Shown here in pieces: positions 52,338-60,587 of a stretch of DNA of 64,000 nucleotides. Under the pieces are notes generated by a model. The model did no database searches. It was given only the letters and a program-made list of their open reading frames with translations, and was not told the origin of the DNA. How positions within the stretch are numbered: position 1 is the stretch's first letter; the number at the start of each line of letters is the position of its first letter. A program made the position numbers and the translations under genes. Location: positions 1 to 64,000 of the forward strand of contig JAZAHA010000013.1 in the NCBI GenBank assembly GCA_036231565.1, written 5' to 3'. The DNA comes from Maricaulis sp036231565. Its GTDB lineage: Bacteria > Pseudomonadota > Alphaproteobacteria > Caulobacterales > Maricaulaceae.

Positions 52338-53407
52338 CCTTGCGTGTGATCCAGTGGGCCACGGGCGCCATGGGGCGGACCTGCCTCCAGGCGGTCATCG
52401 ACAGCCCGGAAACCGAACTCGTCGGACTTTATGTCTATGGCGACCGCAAGGCCGGCCGCGATGCCGGCGATATCGCGCGCCGGGACCCGGTGGGCGTGGT
52501 GGCCACCCGCGACATCGAGGACATCCTGAAACTGGACGCCGATGTCGTCATTCACGCGGCCCGGCTGGACCCCCCTTTCGAGCGGCATGACGACGACATC
52601 CAGCGCCTGCTGCGCTCGGGCAAGAATGTCGTGAGCATCAATGGCGGCACCAATCCCGACTACTGGCCCAAGGCCCGCCGGGACGCGTTCGAGGCCGCCG
52701 GCCGCGAGGGCAATGCCACCTTCATGGGCGCCGGTCTGAATCCCGGTTTTGCCGCGGAAAAGCTGGCCGTTCTGGCGACCGGTGTGTGCAGCGATGTCAA
52801 ACGCGTCTCCATCCACGAGATTGTCGACTGCCGTGCGGTCAAGAGCCCGGAATACGTCTTCGACGTGATCGGCTTCGGCGCCGAGGTCGACACCGTCGAC
52901 CCCAATTCGCCGGACTGGGCGCCCGCCGGCATGATGAATGCCCTGTTCGAGGAAGTGACGGCCTGCGTCGCCCAGCGACTGGGCTGGACCACCGAACGTG
53001 TCATCAAGGCGCACAGCCTGCGGCCGGCGCGGGAAGCCCTCGAGATCGCAGCGGGACGGATCGAACCGGGACGCGCGGCGCGCATCGACTGGCTGTGGCA
53101 AGCCGAAGCGGACGGCGTCGTGCGCGTCGAACTCGGCGTGTCCTGGACCATGGAACCGCCCGACCCGGCCGAGGCCGAGCCGGGCCTGTGGTCGATCCGG
53201 GTCGAGGGCACGCCCAGTGTTGCGCTGAGCTTCGGTCTGGAACCGCCGGACGGCTGGACCGAGCGGACCACGCCGGAAATGCTGGGCGTCGCCGGCGCCG
53301 TCCTCAACACGCTTCGCCATGCGGTTGCCGCAGAACCCGGCATTTCACAGACACCCCTCACCCTGGCCTGGCAGGCACCGGGCGCCGAAAGGAAGGCCCG
53401 CGCATGA
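52334..53407 (+). CDS. DapB-fold NAD(P)-dependent dehydrogenase
   Basis: This 357-residue protein has an N-terminal Rossmann domain like dihydrodipicolinate reductase (IQWATGAMGRTCLQAV, then VVIHAARLDPPF and GKNVVSINGG), and a C-terminal domain like 2,4-diaminopentanoate dehydrogenase relatives (GAGLNPGF, IHEIVDCRAVKSPEYVFDVIGFG). Such proteins occur in steroid and terpenoid clusters of actinobacteria and alphaproteobacteria with no settled reaction. It is coupled by 4-base overlaps to genes on both sides. Confidence 0.8.
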   Translation: MTLRVIQWATGAMGRTCLQAVIDSPETELVGLYVYGDRKAGRDAGDIARRDPVGVVATRDIEDILKLDADVVIHAARLDPPFERHDDDIQRLLRSGKNVVSINGGTNPDYWPKARRDAFEAAGREGNATFMGAGLNPGFAAEKLAVLATGVCSDVKRVSIHEIVDCRAVKSPEYVFDVIGFGAEVDTVDPNSPDWAPAGMMNALFEEVTACVAQRLGWTTERVIKAHSLRPAREALEIAAGRIEPGRAARIDWLWQAEADGVVRVELGVSWTMEPPDPAEAEPGLWSIRVEGTPSVALSFGLEPPDGWTERTTPEMLGVAGAVLNTLRHAVAAEPGISQTPLTLAWQAPGAERKARA

Positions 53408-53862
53408 GCCGGAAAACCGATATTCTCCAGTCCATCATCGATGTCTGGTGTCATGATCAGGATATCGACGCCATTCTGGCTCACGTCAGCGATGACCTGG
53501 TCTGGCACTACTCCGCGATCTCCCAGCCACCCAAGCATGGCAAGGCCGGCGCCCGGGAATTCCTGGAGGCCTATAAGGCGAAGGTCCGCAATCCGCGTTG
53601 GCGCATCTTCAAGGTCGCCGAGACACACGACGCCCTGTTTCTGGAAGGCGTCGACGAATTCGATACGGCAGACGGTCACCATGCGGTCGTTCCCTATATG
53701 GGCATCCTGGAATTCGACGGCGATCTGATCACCGGCTGGCGCGACTATTTCGACCGCGGTTCGGCTGACCGCAGCGCGGCCGGGACACCGCTGCCCGACT
53801 ACACCACAGCCCTGACCGCACGGACGGCGGTGCTCAAAACGTCCCGCAAGACAAGGAATTGA
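53404..53862 (+). CDS. SnoaL_2/limonene-epoxide-hydrolase-like protein
   Basis: This 152-residue NTF2-like protein resembles the ones at 47925 and 48411: VWCHDQDIDAILAHVSDDLVWHYSA, LFLEGVDEF and ITGWRDYFDRG. Like the 47925 protein it has Gly where limonene-epoxide hydrolase has the catalytic Arg (EGVD). The start overlaps the DapB-like stop. There is no signal peptide, so it acts in the cytoplasm, perhaps on an intermediate of the same pathway. Confidence 0.82.
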   Translation: MSRKTDILQSIIDVWCHDQDIDAILAHVSDDLVWHYSAISQPPKHGKAGAREFLEAYKAKVRNPRWRIFKVAETHDALFLEGVDEFDTADGHHAVVPYMGILEFDGDLITGWRDYFDRGSADRSAAGTPLPDYTTALTARTAVLKTSRKTRN

Positions 53863-53864
53863 TC

Positions 53865-54425
53865 ATGTCCGACACGATGCCCGATGCCGACAGCACCCTG
53901 ATGACCGAGCTCCGCGCGCTCCTCGACAAGCAGGCCATCTACGAGGTCCTTGTCAGCTATTGCCGCGGGGCCGACCGGGGCGATGCGGATCTGATCGCTG
54001 CGGCCTATCACGACGACGCCATCGAGGATCATGGCGGCACGTTCAAGGGCCCGGCCTCGGACTATGTGGCCACCATGCGCAAGGTCCTGCCCAAGGCGCC
54101 GCGCATGACCCACGCCGTTACGAACATCATGATCGAGCTGGACGGCGATCGCGCGCTGACCGAGTGCTACATCATGACCTTCTCCCGCCGCGATACCGGC
54201 GTCGAGGACCCGTTCGACAGCCTCACCATGGCGCGCGTCATCGACCGGTTCGAGCGCCGCGGCGGCCGCTGGGCGATCGCGCATCGCCGCCTCGCCTGGG
54301 AGTGGAATCACGAAATGCCGCTGCATGAGAGCTGGGGCCGCGGCGCCATCGCGCCGGACCCGGCAGCTCTCGTTCGCGGCGCCAAGAAACCCGACGACAT
54401 TCTCTACAGCCAGGACTGGAGCTGA
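53865..54425 (+). CDS. SnoaL_4/BaiE-like protein
   Basis: This 186-residue NTF2-like protein is a paralogue of the one at 43031-43570: DKQAIYEVLVSYCRGADRGDADLIAAAYHDDAIEDHGG and FERRGGRWAIAHRRLAWEWNHE. The Tyr and His-Asp pattern in this family can support dehydration or isomerisation. AAGGA precedes the ATG at 53865; an in-frame TTG six bases upstream is less likely. It is fourth in the operon, between another SnoaL-type protein and an SDR. Confidence 0.83.
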   Translation: MSDTMPDADSTLMTELRALLDKQAIYEVLVSYCRGADRGDADLIAAAYHDDAIEDHGGTFKGPASDYVATMRKVLPKAPRMTHAVTNIMIELDGDRALTECYIMTFSRRDTGVEDPFDSLTMARVIDRFERRGGRWAIAHRRLAWEWNHEMPLHESWGRGAIAPDPAALVRGAKKPDDILYSQDWS

Positions 54426-54430
54426 CTGAC

Positions 54431-55174
54431 ATGAAGATCGAAGGCTGCACAGCGATCGTTACCGGCGGCAACCGGGGCATCGGCCTCGGCTTTGTCGAGG
54501 AACTGCTCGACCATGGCGCGGCACGCGTCTATGTCGGTGCCCGCAAGCTCGCCGATGCTGAAGACGTCGCGAAGACGGATCCCGCCCGGATTGTACCCGT
54601 CGAGCTCGACGTGACCCGTCCCGAACAAGTAGCCGCCGCTGCCGACAAGGCGCGTGATGTCACGCTCGTGGTCAACAATGCCGGCGCGTTCGAGATGCAG
54701 CGCCTCTACGGCACCGACGACCCGGACGCGGCCCGGCGTGAGATGGAGGTCAATTATTTCGGCGTCCTTTCGATGAGCCGGGCCTTCGCGCCGGTCATCG
54801 CCGCGAACGGCGGCGGGGGCATCATCAATGTGCTCTCCGCCGGCGGTATCGTGGCGGTCCCGGATATGGGCGGCTACAGCCCGTCCAAGTTCGCGGCCCG
54901 CGCAGCATCGGACTGCCTGCGCGCCGAACTGGCGCCGCTGGGCGTCGGCGTGACGGCCCTGATCGTCGGGTCGGTCGACACACGGATGGCCGCACATGTG
55001 AAGGTGAAGAAGTCACAGCCGCGCGATATCGGAAAGGCAGGCCTGTGGGCCATCGCAAACGGCGTCGGCGAACACGATACCGATCCGCACGCGGTTGCCG
55101 TACGGGCGCATCTGGCGCGCGATCCCCATGGCCTGGCCAAGTCGATGGCCGACCGGATGGCGCCGAAGAGCTGA
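54431..55174 (+). CDS. SDR family oxidoreductase
   Basis: This 247-residue protein has TGGNRGIG near residue 11, a NNAG motif and catalytic YSPSK. It starts 5 bases after the previous stop and is the last gene of the operon, before a strong terminator. The VSAGGI-type region (INVLSAGGIVAVPDMGGYSP) places it in the classical SDR group; the substrate is unknown but presumably shared with the island. Confidence 0.86.
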   Translation: MKIEGCTAIVTGGNRGIGLGFVEELLDHGAARVYVGARKLADAEDVAKTDPARIVPVELDVTRPEQVAAAADKARDVTLVVNNAGAFEMQRLYGTDDPDAARREMEVNYFGVLSMSRAFAPVIAANGGGGIINVLSAGGIVAVPDMGGYSPSKFAARAASDCLRAELAPLGVGVTALIVGSVDTRMAAHVKVKKSQPRDIGKAGLWAIANGVGEHDTDPHAVAVRAHLARDPHGLAKSMADRMAPKS

Positions 55175-55234
55175 GATGCCCTAACCTAAAAAGAGAGTCG
55201 GCCCGTCGTTGACGGCCGGCTCAGGCGGGAGTGC

Positions 55235-55263
55235 AGCCCCGGCGCCATGGCGCCGGGGCTTTT
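55235..55263 (+). terminator. Terminator at the end of the SDR/SnoaL operon
   Basis: A 10-bp GC-rich stem (AGCCCCGGCG at 55235-55244, CGCCGGGGCT at 55251-55260), loop CCATGG, then TTT. It separates the operon from the convergent TonB receptor gene. Confidence 0.85.
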
Positions 55264-55269
55264 GCATGT

Positions 55270-57585
55270 CTAGAAGGTCGTCGAGAGCTCGATCCCGTAG
55301 GTGCGCGGCGCGCCCAGGCGGGACACTTCATCGCCGAAGAAGGCGATGATATTGGTGCGGTAGATCTCGTCGGTCAGGTTCTTGCCCCACACCGAGACGG
55401 TCCAGTCCCGATCCGGCGGCGTCAGCGTGACACGTCCGTCGAGCAGGCCGTATGCGTCTTCCGTCTGGGCGTTGTCCGGTGCCCAGAACATCTCGCCCTG
55501 ATAGCTGTAATTGCCGCGGATGGAGAGCGCGTCCCGCCAGGCGCCGACATCGAGCGTCAGCTCGGCACCGACATTGAACTGGGTCTCCGGCGTGCGCTGG
55601 AGCGTGTTGCCGGAGGTGTCCAGACCGTTGCTGTCGACAAAGTCGACATATTCGGTTTCCAGCACCGTGGCGCCCGCCCACATCATGAGGCGATCGGTGG
55701 CTGCAAACTGGAATTCGGCCTCGATACCCATGATCTCGGCGTCGGCCGCATTGTCGGTGATGTTGCACAGGCAACCATCATCGGTCTGCGTCACCTGCAG
55801 GTCCTGATAGTCCATCATGAAGGCGGCGATGTTGAGCCGGCCGCGCCGGTCGAAGAAGTCCAGCTTGGCGCCGAACTCGATATTCTCGACCGTCTCCGGG
55901 TCATAGCCGGCCTGGGCAGCGGCCGGGTTGGCCGGATCGTCCTCGAAGCCACCGCCCTTATAGCCGCGCGACCAGGTCAGATAGAACAGGGCATTGTCGT
56001 TGGGCTCGTATTCCGCCGTCACCTGCGGCGTCACTTCTTCCCATTCCATGCCGTAATTCGCCGAGAAAGTATCGCCTTCCACATAGGTGCCGGCGAGCGG
56101 CGTCAGGGCCACCTGATCGGTCGGGTTGAAGGCATCGCCACCCTCCACAGCCCGGGCGAAGACGGTGCCGGACTTTTCATCCCGCGTGTAGCGGATACCC
56201 GCCACGACCCGGAAATTCTCTGTGAACTGGTAGCCCAGCTGGCCGAAGACGGCTGCGGATGTGGTCTCCGCGAAGTTGTCCCAGTGCGACTCACCGGAGA
56301 GGGTCGCCAAGGCCGGGAAGGGAACTTCCGCCCAGAACCGGTCGAACTTCTCGACTTCGTCATGCTGGTAATAGGCACCGACGATCCAGTCGAAATTGCT
56401 GTCGCCAAGGTCGGAGACAAGCCGGAATTCCTGGGTGAACTGGCTGATCTCTTCGCGCTCATTGACCGGGAAGCGGAACAGAAGCGGCGAGACAATGCCA
56501 TAGCCGCTGTTCGGCCCCATGCCGGTCTGGTCATAGAGATTGTAGGCGTGACCCTGGCGATAGCCGGTAATGCTGGTCAGCGTGGCGAAATCGCCGATAT
56601 CCCGGTCGATGTCGAGGGAGATACCCCAGGCCTCGCGCCGCAGCGCCTGCGGGGACTCCACCGTATCCCCCGCATAGATCGGGTGTTCCGGGAAGCTCTC
56701 ACGGATATCCAGCGGCCGGCCGCGGGCAGTACCGATCAGCTCGCGCATGGCGCTCCACGGGCCTTGCGTCGCCGGATCGGGCCCGTCGATCGCAACGGAA
56801 TGGAAGCCGTTCGACTCGTCGTCCATATAGTCTATGACCAGGCGCGCCGAGACATTTCCGTCGACCGGCTGGAACAGCAGCTGTGCCCGGGCCTGCAAGG
56901 AGCGCAGATCGTCAAGTTCGCGGTCATGCAGCAGGTCGTGATTGAAGCCGCCCCGATCGCGGGAAGAGAAGGAAATCCGGCCTGCAAGCACCTCGTTGAT
57001 CGGACCGGTCACATGGCCGCGAACCAGCGTTTCATTGTAATTGCCCAGAGACACTGACAGCGCGCCGCCGGGTTCGAACTCGGGGCTGGCCGTCACGATG
57101 CTGATGGCACCGCCGACCACATTGCGACCCAGAAGCACGCCCTGGGGACCGCGCACGACCTCGACCCGTTCTATGTCGTACATGTCGGCGTTGAACAGCC
57201 CTGAACGGCCCACATAGACGTCATCCAGGAAGATACCGATCGACTGGTCCGCCGACGGCGAGTCGAGGCGGGTATTGGTGATGCCGCGGACGTTGAATTC
57301 CTGGTCCAGCGGCGACAACGCGGTGAAGGACAGCGATGTCACGCTGCCTGCCAGATCCTCGAAACTGAGAATCCGGTCCTTTTCGAGATTTTCCCCGCTG
57401 ATCGCCGAGACGGCGATCGCGGAATCCTGGACGCTCGCCGCACGGCGTTGCGCCGTGATCTCGATCACGTCGAGTTGCGGACCCGACCCGGTGTCTTCCG
57501 GCTCGGCGGTCTGGGCATAGGCTCCGGCCGCCCCGGTCATGCCGAGTATCAGAGCCAGCGCCGTCATTTGTTTGAACTTATTCAC
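55270..57585 (-). CDS. TonB-dependent receptor of the catabolic island
   Basis: This 771-residue outer-membrane receptor has a signal peptide ending in GAYAQ, a TonB-box-like EITAQRR, a plug (about 45-165, with QEFNVRGITNTRL and ERVEVVRGPQGVLLGRNVVGGAISI) and a barrel ending in Phe (ELSTTF). It belongs to the small-substrate type frequent in sphingomonad-like aromatic and terpenoid clusters and lacks STN. The GTG start has GGGGAGGA upstream. It probably imports the hydrophobic substrate of the island. Copy 6 of the island motif lies 92 bases upstream. Confidence 0.88.
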   Translation of the reverse strand: MNKFKQMTALALILGMTGAAGAYAQTAEPEDTGSGPQLDVIEITAQRRAASVQDSAIAVSAISGENLEKDRILSFEDLAGSVTSLSFTALSPLDQEFNVRGITNTRLDSPSADQSIGIFLDDVYVGRSGLFNADMYDIERVEVVRGPQGVLLGRNVVGGAISIVTASPEFEPGGALSVSLGNYNETLVRGHVTGPINEVLAGRISFSSRDRGGFNHDLLHDRELDDLRSLQARAQLLFQPVDGNVSARLVIDYMDDESNGFHSVAIDGPDPATQGPWSAMRELIGTARGRPLDIRESFPEHPIYAGDTVESPQALRREAWGISLDIDRDIGDFATLTSITGYRQGHAYNLYDQTGMGPNSGYGIVSPLLFRFPVNEREEISQFTQEFRLVSDLGDSNFDWIVGAYYQHDEVEKFDRFWAEVPFPALATLSGESHWDNFAETTSAAVFGQLGYQFTENFRVVAGIRYTRDEKSGTVFARAVEGGDAFNPTDQVALTPLAGTYVEGDTFSANYGMEWEEVTPQVTAEYEPNDNALFYLTWSRGYKGGGFEDDPANPAAAQAGYDPETVENIEFGAKLDFFDRRGRLNIAAFMMDYQDLQVTQTDDGCLCNITDNAADAEIMGIEAEFQFAATDRLMMWAGATVLETEYVDFVDSNGLDTSGNTLQRTPETQFNVGAELTLDVGAWRDALSIRGNYSYQGEMFWAPDNAQTEDAYGLLDGRVTLTPPDRDWTVSVWGKNLTDEIYRTNIIAFFGDEVSRLGAPRTYGIELSTTF

Positions 57586-57677
57586 GGTATTCCTCCCCTT
57601 CGGTGCGCCCGAAGCTGCCTTGCCAGCGCTATTGGTTTGAGGGTCACACCGGAAGGAACGCTACACGCAGGGAGTTA

Positions 57678-57692
57678 GGTTCGTCAATGCAA
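57678..57692 (-). promoter_or_regulatory. CTTGCR-type island motif, copy 6
   Basis: On the minus strand TTGCATTGACGAACC, preceded by C, 92 bases upstream of the TonB receptor start. Confidence 0.55.
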
Positions 57693-57770
57693 GTTAGTAC
57701 GGATTCTTCGAATGGTGCGATAAATCGCGATATATAAGGGACTTGCCGTCGATCTCATCCACTTGCGCAC

Positions 57771-57785
57771 TTGCGCACTAAAACC
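57771..57785 (+). promoter_or_regulatory. CTTGCR-type island motif, copy 7
   Basis: TTGCGCACTAAAACC, preceded by C. It directly follows a tandem ACTTGCGC, so two CTTGC cores lie 8 bases apart here. Confidence 0.55.
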
Positions 57786-57838
57786 AGAAGATCGACTGGC
57801 TGACCGTGCACGCTGAACGTCCCGCACCCGAGATCGGC

Positions 57839-57853
57839 TTGCGAATTAAAACC
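57839..57853 (+). promoter_or_regulatory. CTTGCR-type island motif, copy 8
   Basis: TTGCGAATTAAAACC, preceded by C, in the gap between the TonB receptor and the thiolase genes. Confidence 0.55.
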
Positions 57854-57989
57854 CGAAACGGCCCTGCGCAGAAACCGCAACACGCCACGCATTCGCGCCT
57901 CCGGCCCGGCCGGGAACAGACTTGCACAGACCGCCGGTGCCGGGCTCGCAGCTCTCCACTTGCTCCGTGACCATAGCATCGATAAAGTG

Positions 57990-58004
57990 GGTTTGACTAC
58001 GCAA
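57990..58004 (-). promoter_or_regulatory. CTTGCR-type island motif, copy 9
   Basis: On the minus strand TTGCGTAGTCAAACC, preceded by C, 87 bases upstream of the first thiolase gene but on the opposite strand. Confidence 0.55.
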
Positions 58005-58091
58005 GTTAATTCATTGTCAGATCGCCGTCGGGATCATCATCGGCTGACGGCCAGAGTGCCCAAAGCCTCCGAACACCAAAAAGGGGACGCC

Positions 58092-59354
58092 ATGACCTAC
58101 CGATCAACCGCCCGGAGCAGCGCCCCTCCGCCCGTCTTTATTCTCGGCGGCGCCCAGAGCGATTTCGCGCGCAACTGGACGCGCGAGAACAAGGGCCTGT
58201 TCGACATGATTGCCGAAACGACCGACGCCGCACTCGAGGATGCGCGTATCGATGCCGGCGATGTAGAAGTGCTCCATGTCGGCAATTTCGCGGCGGAACT
58301 CTTCTGCGGCCAGGGCTTGCTGGGCGGCATGGCCGTCCACGCCAATCCCGCCTTTGCCGGCCTGCCCACCAGCCGGCACGAAGCGGCCTGCGCGTCCGGT
58401 TCGATGGCGATCCTGGCGGCCATGGCGGATATCGAGGCTGGCCGCTACGGTCTGGCCGGTGTGATCGGTGTCGAGATGATGCGGAATGTGCCCGGCCAGA
58501 CTGCTGCCGAAAATCTCGGCGCCGCCGCCTGGGCCGGCCGCGAGGCTGTCGGCGCCCGCTATCTCTGGCCGGCGATGTTTTCCAACCTCGCCGCCGAGTA
58601 TGACCGCCGCTACGGGCTGAACCCGGAACATCTCGCGGAGATTTCGAAGATCAACTTTGCCAACGGACGCCGCAATCCGAATGCCCAGACCCGGAACTGG
58701 GCGTTCACCGAGCGCAGCTTTGCCCAGGATGACGAAGCCAATCCGGTTATCGAGGGCTGGATGCGCAAGAGCGATTGCGGGCAGGTCACCGACGGCGCGG
58801 CGGTGATCTTCCTGGCCTCGGAAGAAGTGGCCCGTGAATATGCCGACGCCCGCGGCCTCGATCTGGAAGACATTCCGCGACTTAAAGGCTGGGGTCACAC
58901 CACGGCCCCGCTTCTGCTTGAAACAAAACTCGCCGAGAGCGACGGCAGCGACGGCTATATCTTCCCCTGGGTGCGCAAGGCGATCACCGATGCCTACGCC
59001 CGCGCCGGCCTGTCAGGCCCCGACGATCTCGACCTCGTGGAAACCCACGACTGCTTCTCCGTGACCGAATACATGGCGATCGAGCATTTCGGCCTGTCCG
59101 CCCCGGGCGAGGCCTGGAAGCCGGTCGAGGACGGCGTCATCGCGCCGGGCGGCAAACTGCCCTTCAACCCGTCCGGCGGGCTCATCGGACTGGGCCACCC
59201 TGTCGGCGCGACGGGTGTGCGCATGGCGCTGGATGCTGCCCGCCAGACCTGGGGTAAGGCCGGCGACTGCCAGGTCGAGGGCGCCCGTACGGCGGCGACC
59301 TATAATGTCGGCGGATCAACGACCGCGAGTGTCAGTCTGGTGATCGGGGTCTGA
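58092..59354 (+). CDS. SCP2/SCPx-type thiolase
   Basis: This 420-residue protein has the thiolase fold with the nucleophile Cys100 in EAACASGSMA, HDCFSV and the late GGLIGLGHPVGATG His motif. It lacks the C-terminal CxGGG of degradative FadA thiolases, as is normal in the SCPx/steroid-lipid transfer subfamily (TYNVGGSTTASV). These enzymes cleave or join branched acyl-CoAs in sterol and aromatic side-chain degradation. AAGGGGA precedes the ATG at 58092. A second thiolase follows after 6 bases. Confidence 0.87.
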   Translation: MTYRSTARSSAPPPVFILGGAQSDFARNWTRENKGLFDMIAETTDAALEDARIDAGDVEVLHVGNFAAELFCGQGLLGGMAVHANPAFAGLPTSRHEAACASGSMAILAAMADIEAGRYGLAGVIGVEMMRNVPGQTAAENLGAAAWAGREAVGARYLWPAMFSNLAAEYDRRYGLNPEHLAEISKINFANGRRNPNAQTRNWAFTERSFAQDDEANPVIEGWMRKSDCGQVTDGAAVIFLASEEVAREYADARGLDLEDIPRLKGWGHTTAPLLLETKLAESDGSDGYIFPWVRKAITDAYARAGLSGPDDLDLVETHDCFSVTEYMAIEHFGLSAPGEAWKPVEDGVIAPGGKLPFNPSGGLIGLGHPVGATGVRMALDAARQTWGKAGDCQVEGARTAATYNVGGSTTASVSLVIGV

Positions 59355-59360
59355 TCGGGC

Positions 59361-60569
59361 ATGGAAGTTTATGTTTACGACGCGGTCCGAACACCGCGCG
59401 GCAAGTCGAAGGCCACCGGCGGGCTGGCCGAATTCACACCGCAGGAACTGGTCGGCCAGCTTGTCGATGCGCTCAGGACCCGGACCGGTGAAGACACGAT
59501 CGAGCGGGCCGCGGGGCTGACGCTGGGCTGTGTCGGCCAGATCGGTGCCCAGGGCGGACATATCGCGCTGGTCAGCCGGCTGCACGCCAATCTCCCGCCG
59601 GAGATGCGGGCGCTTTCGCTCAACAATTTCTGCGTCTCGGGCCTCACAGCCGTCGGCCTGTCCGCCAGCGACGCCCTCGCCCAGAACGACGACCGCCTGC
59701 GCATTGCCGGCGGTGTCGAGATGATGTCGCGCGTGCCCTTCATGGGCGATCACGCCTTCTACTATGACGACCCGGAGACCGCCGCCCGCCTGCGCTATGT
59801 ACCGGTCGTCCTGTCCGCCGACCTGATGGCGACGATGAACGGCTACGACAAGGCGGCCCTCGACGCCGTGACGCTGCGTTCGCACCAGCGCGCCGCAGCG
59901 GCCTGGGCGCGCGGCGATATGGACGGCGTTGTGCCGATTGTCCGCGCGGATGGATCGGTCGCCCTCGCCCACGATGAAGGCATCCGCCCCGATACGACAG
60001 CGGAAAGCCTCGCCGCGATGGAACCGGCCTTCGCCGGACTGGGCGCGAAAGGGTTTGACGCGATCATGCTCGCCGCGCGGCCGGAGCTCGACGCCATCCA
60101 GCACGTCCATTCCGTGGCCAATTGCCCGCCCACCTGCGACGGCGCCGGACTGGTGCTGATCGGGTCACGGGCGGCCGGCGAGGCGGCCGGCCTCGCCCCG
60201 CGCGCACGGATCCGCGGCTTTGCCGAAGCCACCGCCGATCCCGTGCTGCAACTCACCGCCGGCTTCGCCGCGATGGACAGTGTTCTCGCGCAGACCGGGC
60301 TGGCGATCGGCGATTTCGACCGCGTCGAATTCATGGAAGCCTTCGCCGCCACGCCGGTCCGCTTCGAGCGCGAATACGGCCCCGATCCCGACAAGGTCAA
60401 TCCCGATGGCGGACACCTGGCGATGGGGCACCCGATGGGGGCATCAGGTGCCATCCTGCTGGGCACGCTTGTTGACGGTATGGAGCGCCAAGGGGGCGGT
60501 CTTGGATTGGTTGTGGTGCATGGCGGTTCGGGCGTCGGCAGCGCAATGGTGGTCGAACGGGTGTCGTAG
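59361..60569 (+). CDS. Acetyl-CoA acyltransferase-like thiolase with altered C-terminal site
   Basis: This 402-residue FadA/AtoB-type thiolase starts DAVRTPRGK and has nucleophile Cys91 (NNFCVSG) and His in GGHLAMGHPMGASGA. The C-terminal second-cysteine loop, normally CxGGG, reads VVHGGSGVG, so the proton-donating Cys is replaced by His. This may slow the normal thiolytic reaction or indicate another condensation or cleavage chemistry. It is cotranscribed with the SCPx thiolase, and the pair could shorten the CoA ester made by the ligase at 45915. Confidence 0.86.
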   Translation: MEVYVYDAVRTPRGKSKATGGLAEFTPQELVGQLVDALRTRTGEDTIERAAGLTLGCVGQIGAQGGHIALVSRLHANLPPEMRALSLNNFCVSGLTAVGLSASDALAQNDDRLRIAGGVEMMSRVPFMGDHAFYYDDPETAARLRYVPVVLSADLMATMNGYDKAALDAVTLRSHQRAAAAWARGDMDGVVPIVRADGSVALAHDEGIRPDTTAESLAAMEPAFAGLGAKGFDAIMLAARPELDAIQHVHSVANCPPTCDGAGLVLIGSRAAGEAAGLAPRARIRGFAEATADPVLQLTAGFAAMDSVLAQTGLAIGDFDRVEFMEAFAATPVRFEREYGPDPDKVNPDGGHLAMGHPMGASGAILLGTLVDGMERQGGGLGLVVVHGGSGVGSAMVVERVS

Positions 60570-60587
60570 CGCCCCGCCGGCGCCGGG

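Larger units (their letters stand above)
57586..58091. other. 506-bp regulatory region with clustered CTTGC elements
   Basis: No gene is convincing in this divergent gap between the TonB receptor and the thiolases. It holds four full TTGCR-N6-WACC motifs (two on each strand). The hexamer ACTTGC occurs seven times on either strand, at 57689, 57741, 57761, 57769, 57920, 57958 and 58001, and there is one GCTTGC at 57837. Chance would give well under one CTTGC pair-strand hit per 320 bp. Confidence 0.7.

Noticed and set aside
57921..57931. TTGCACAGACC as a shortened island motif
   Set aside because: The spacing between TTGC and ACC is four bases rather than eight; I count only its ACTTGC core.
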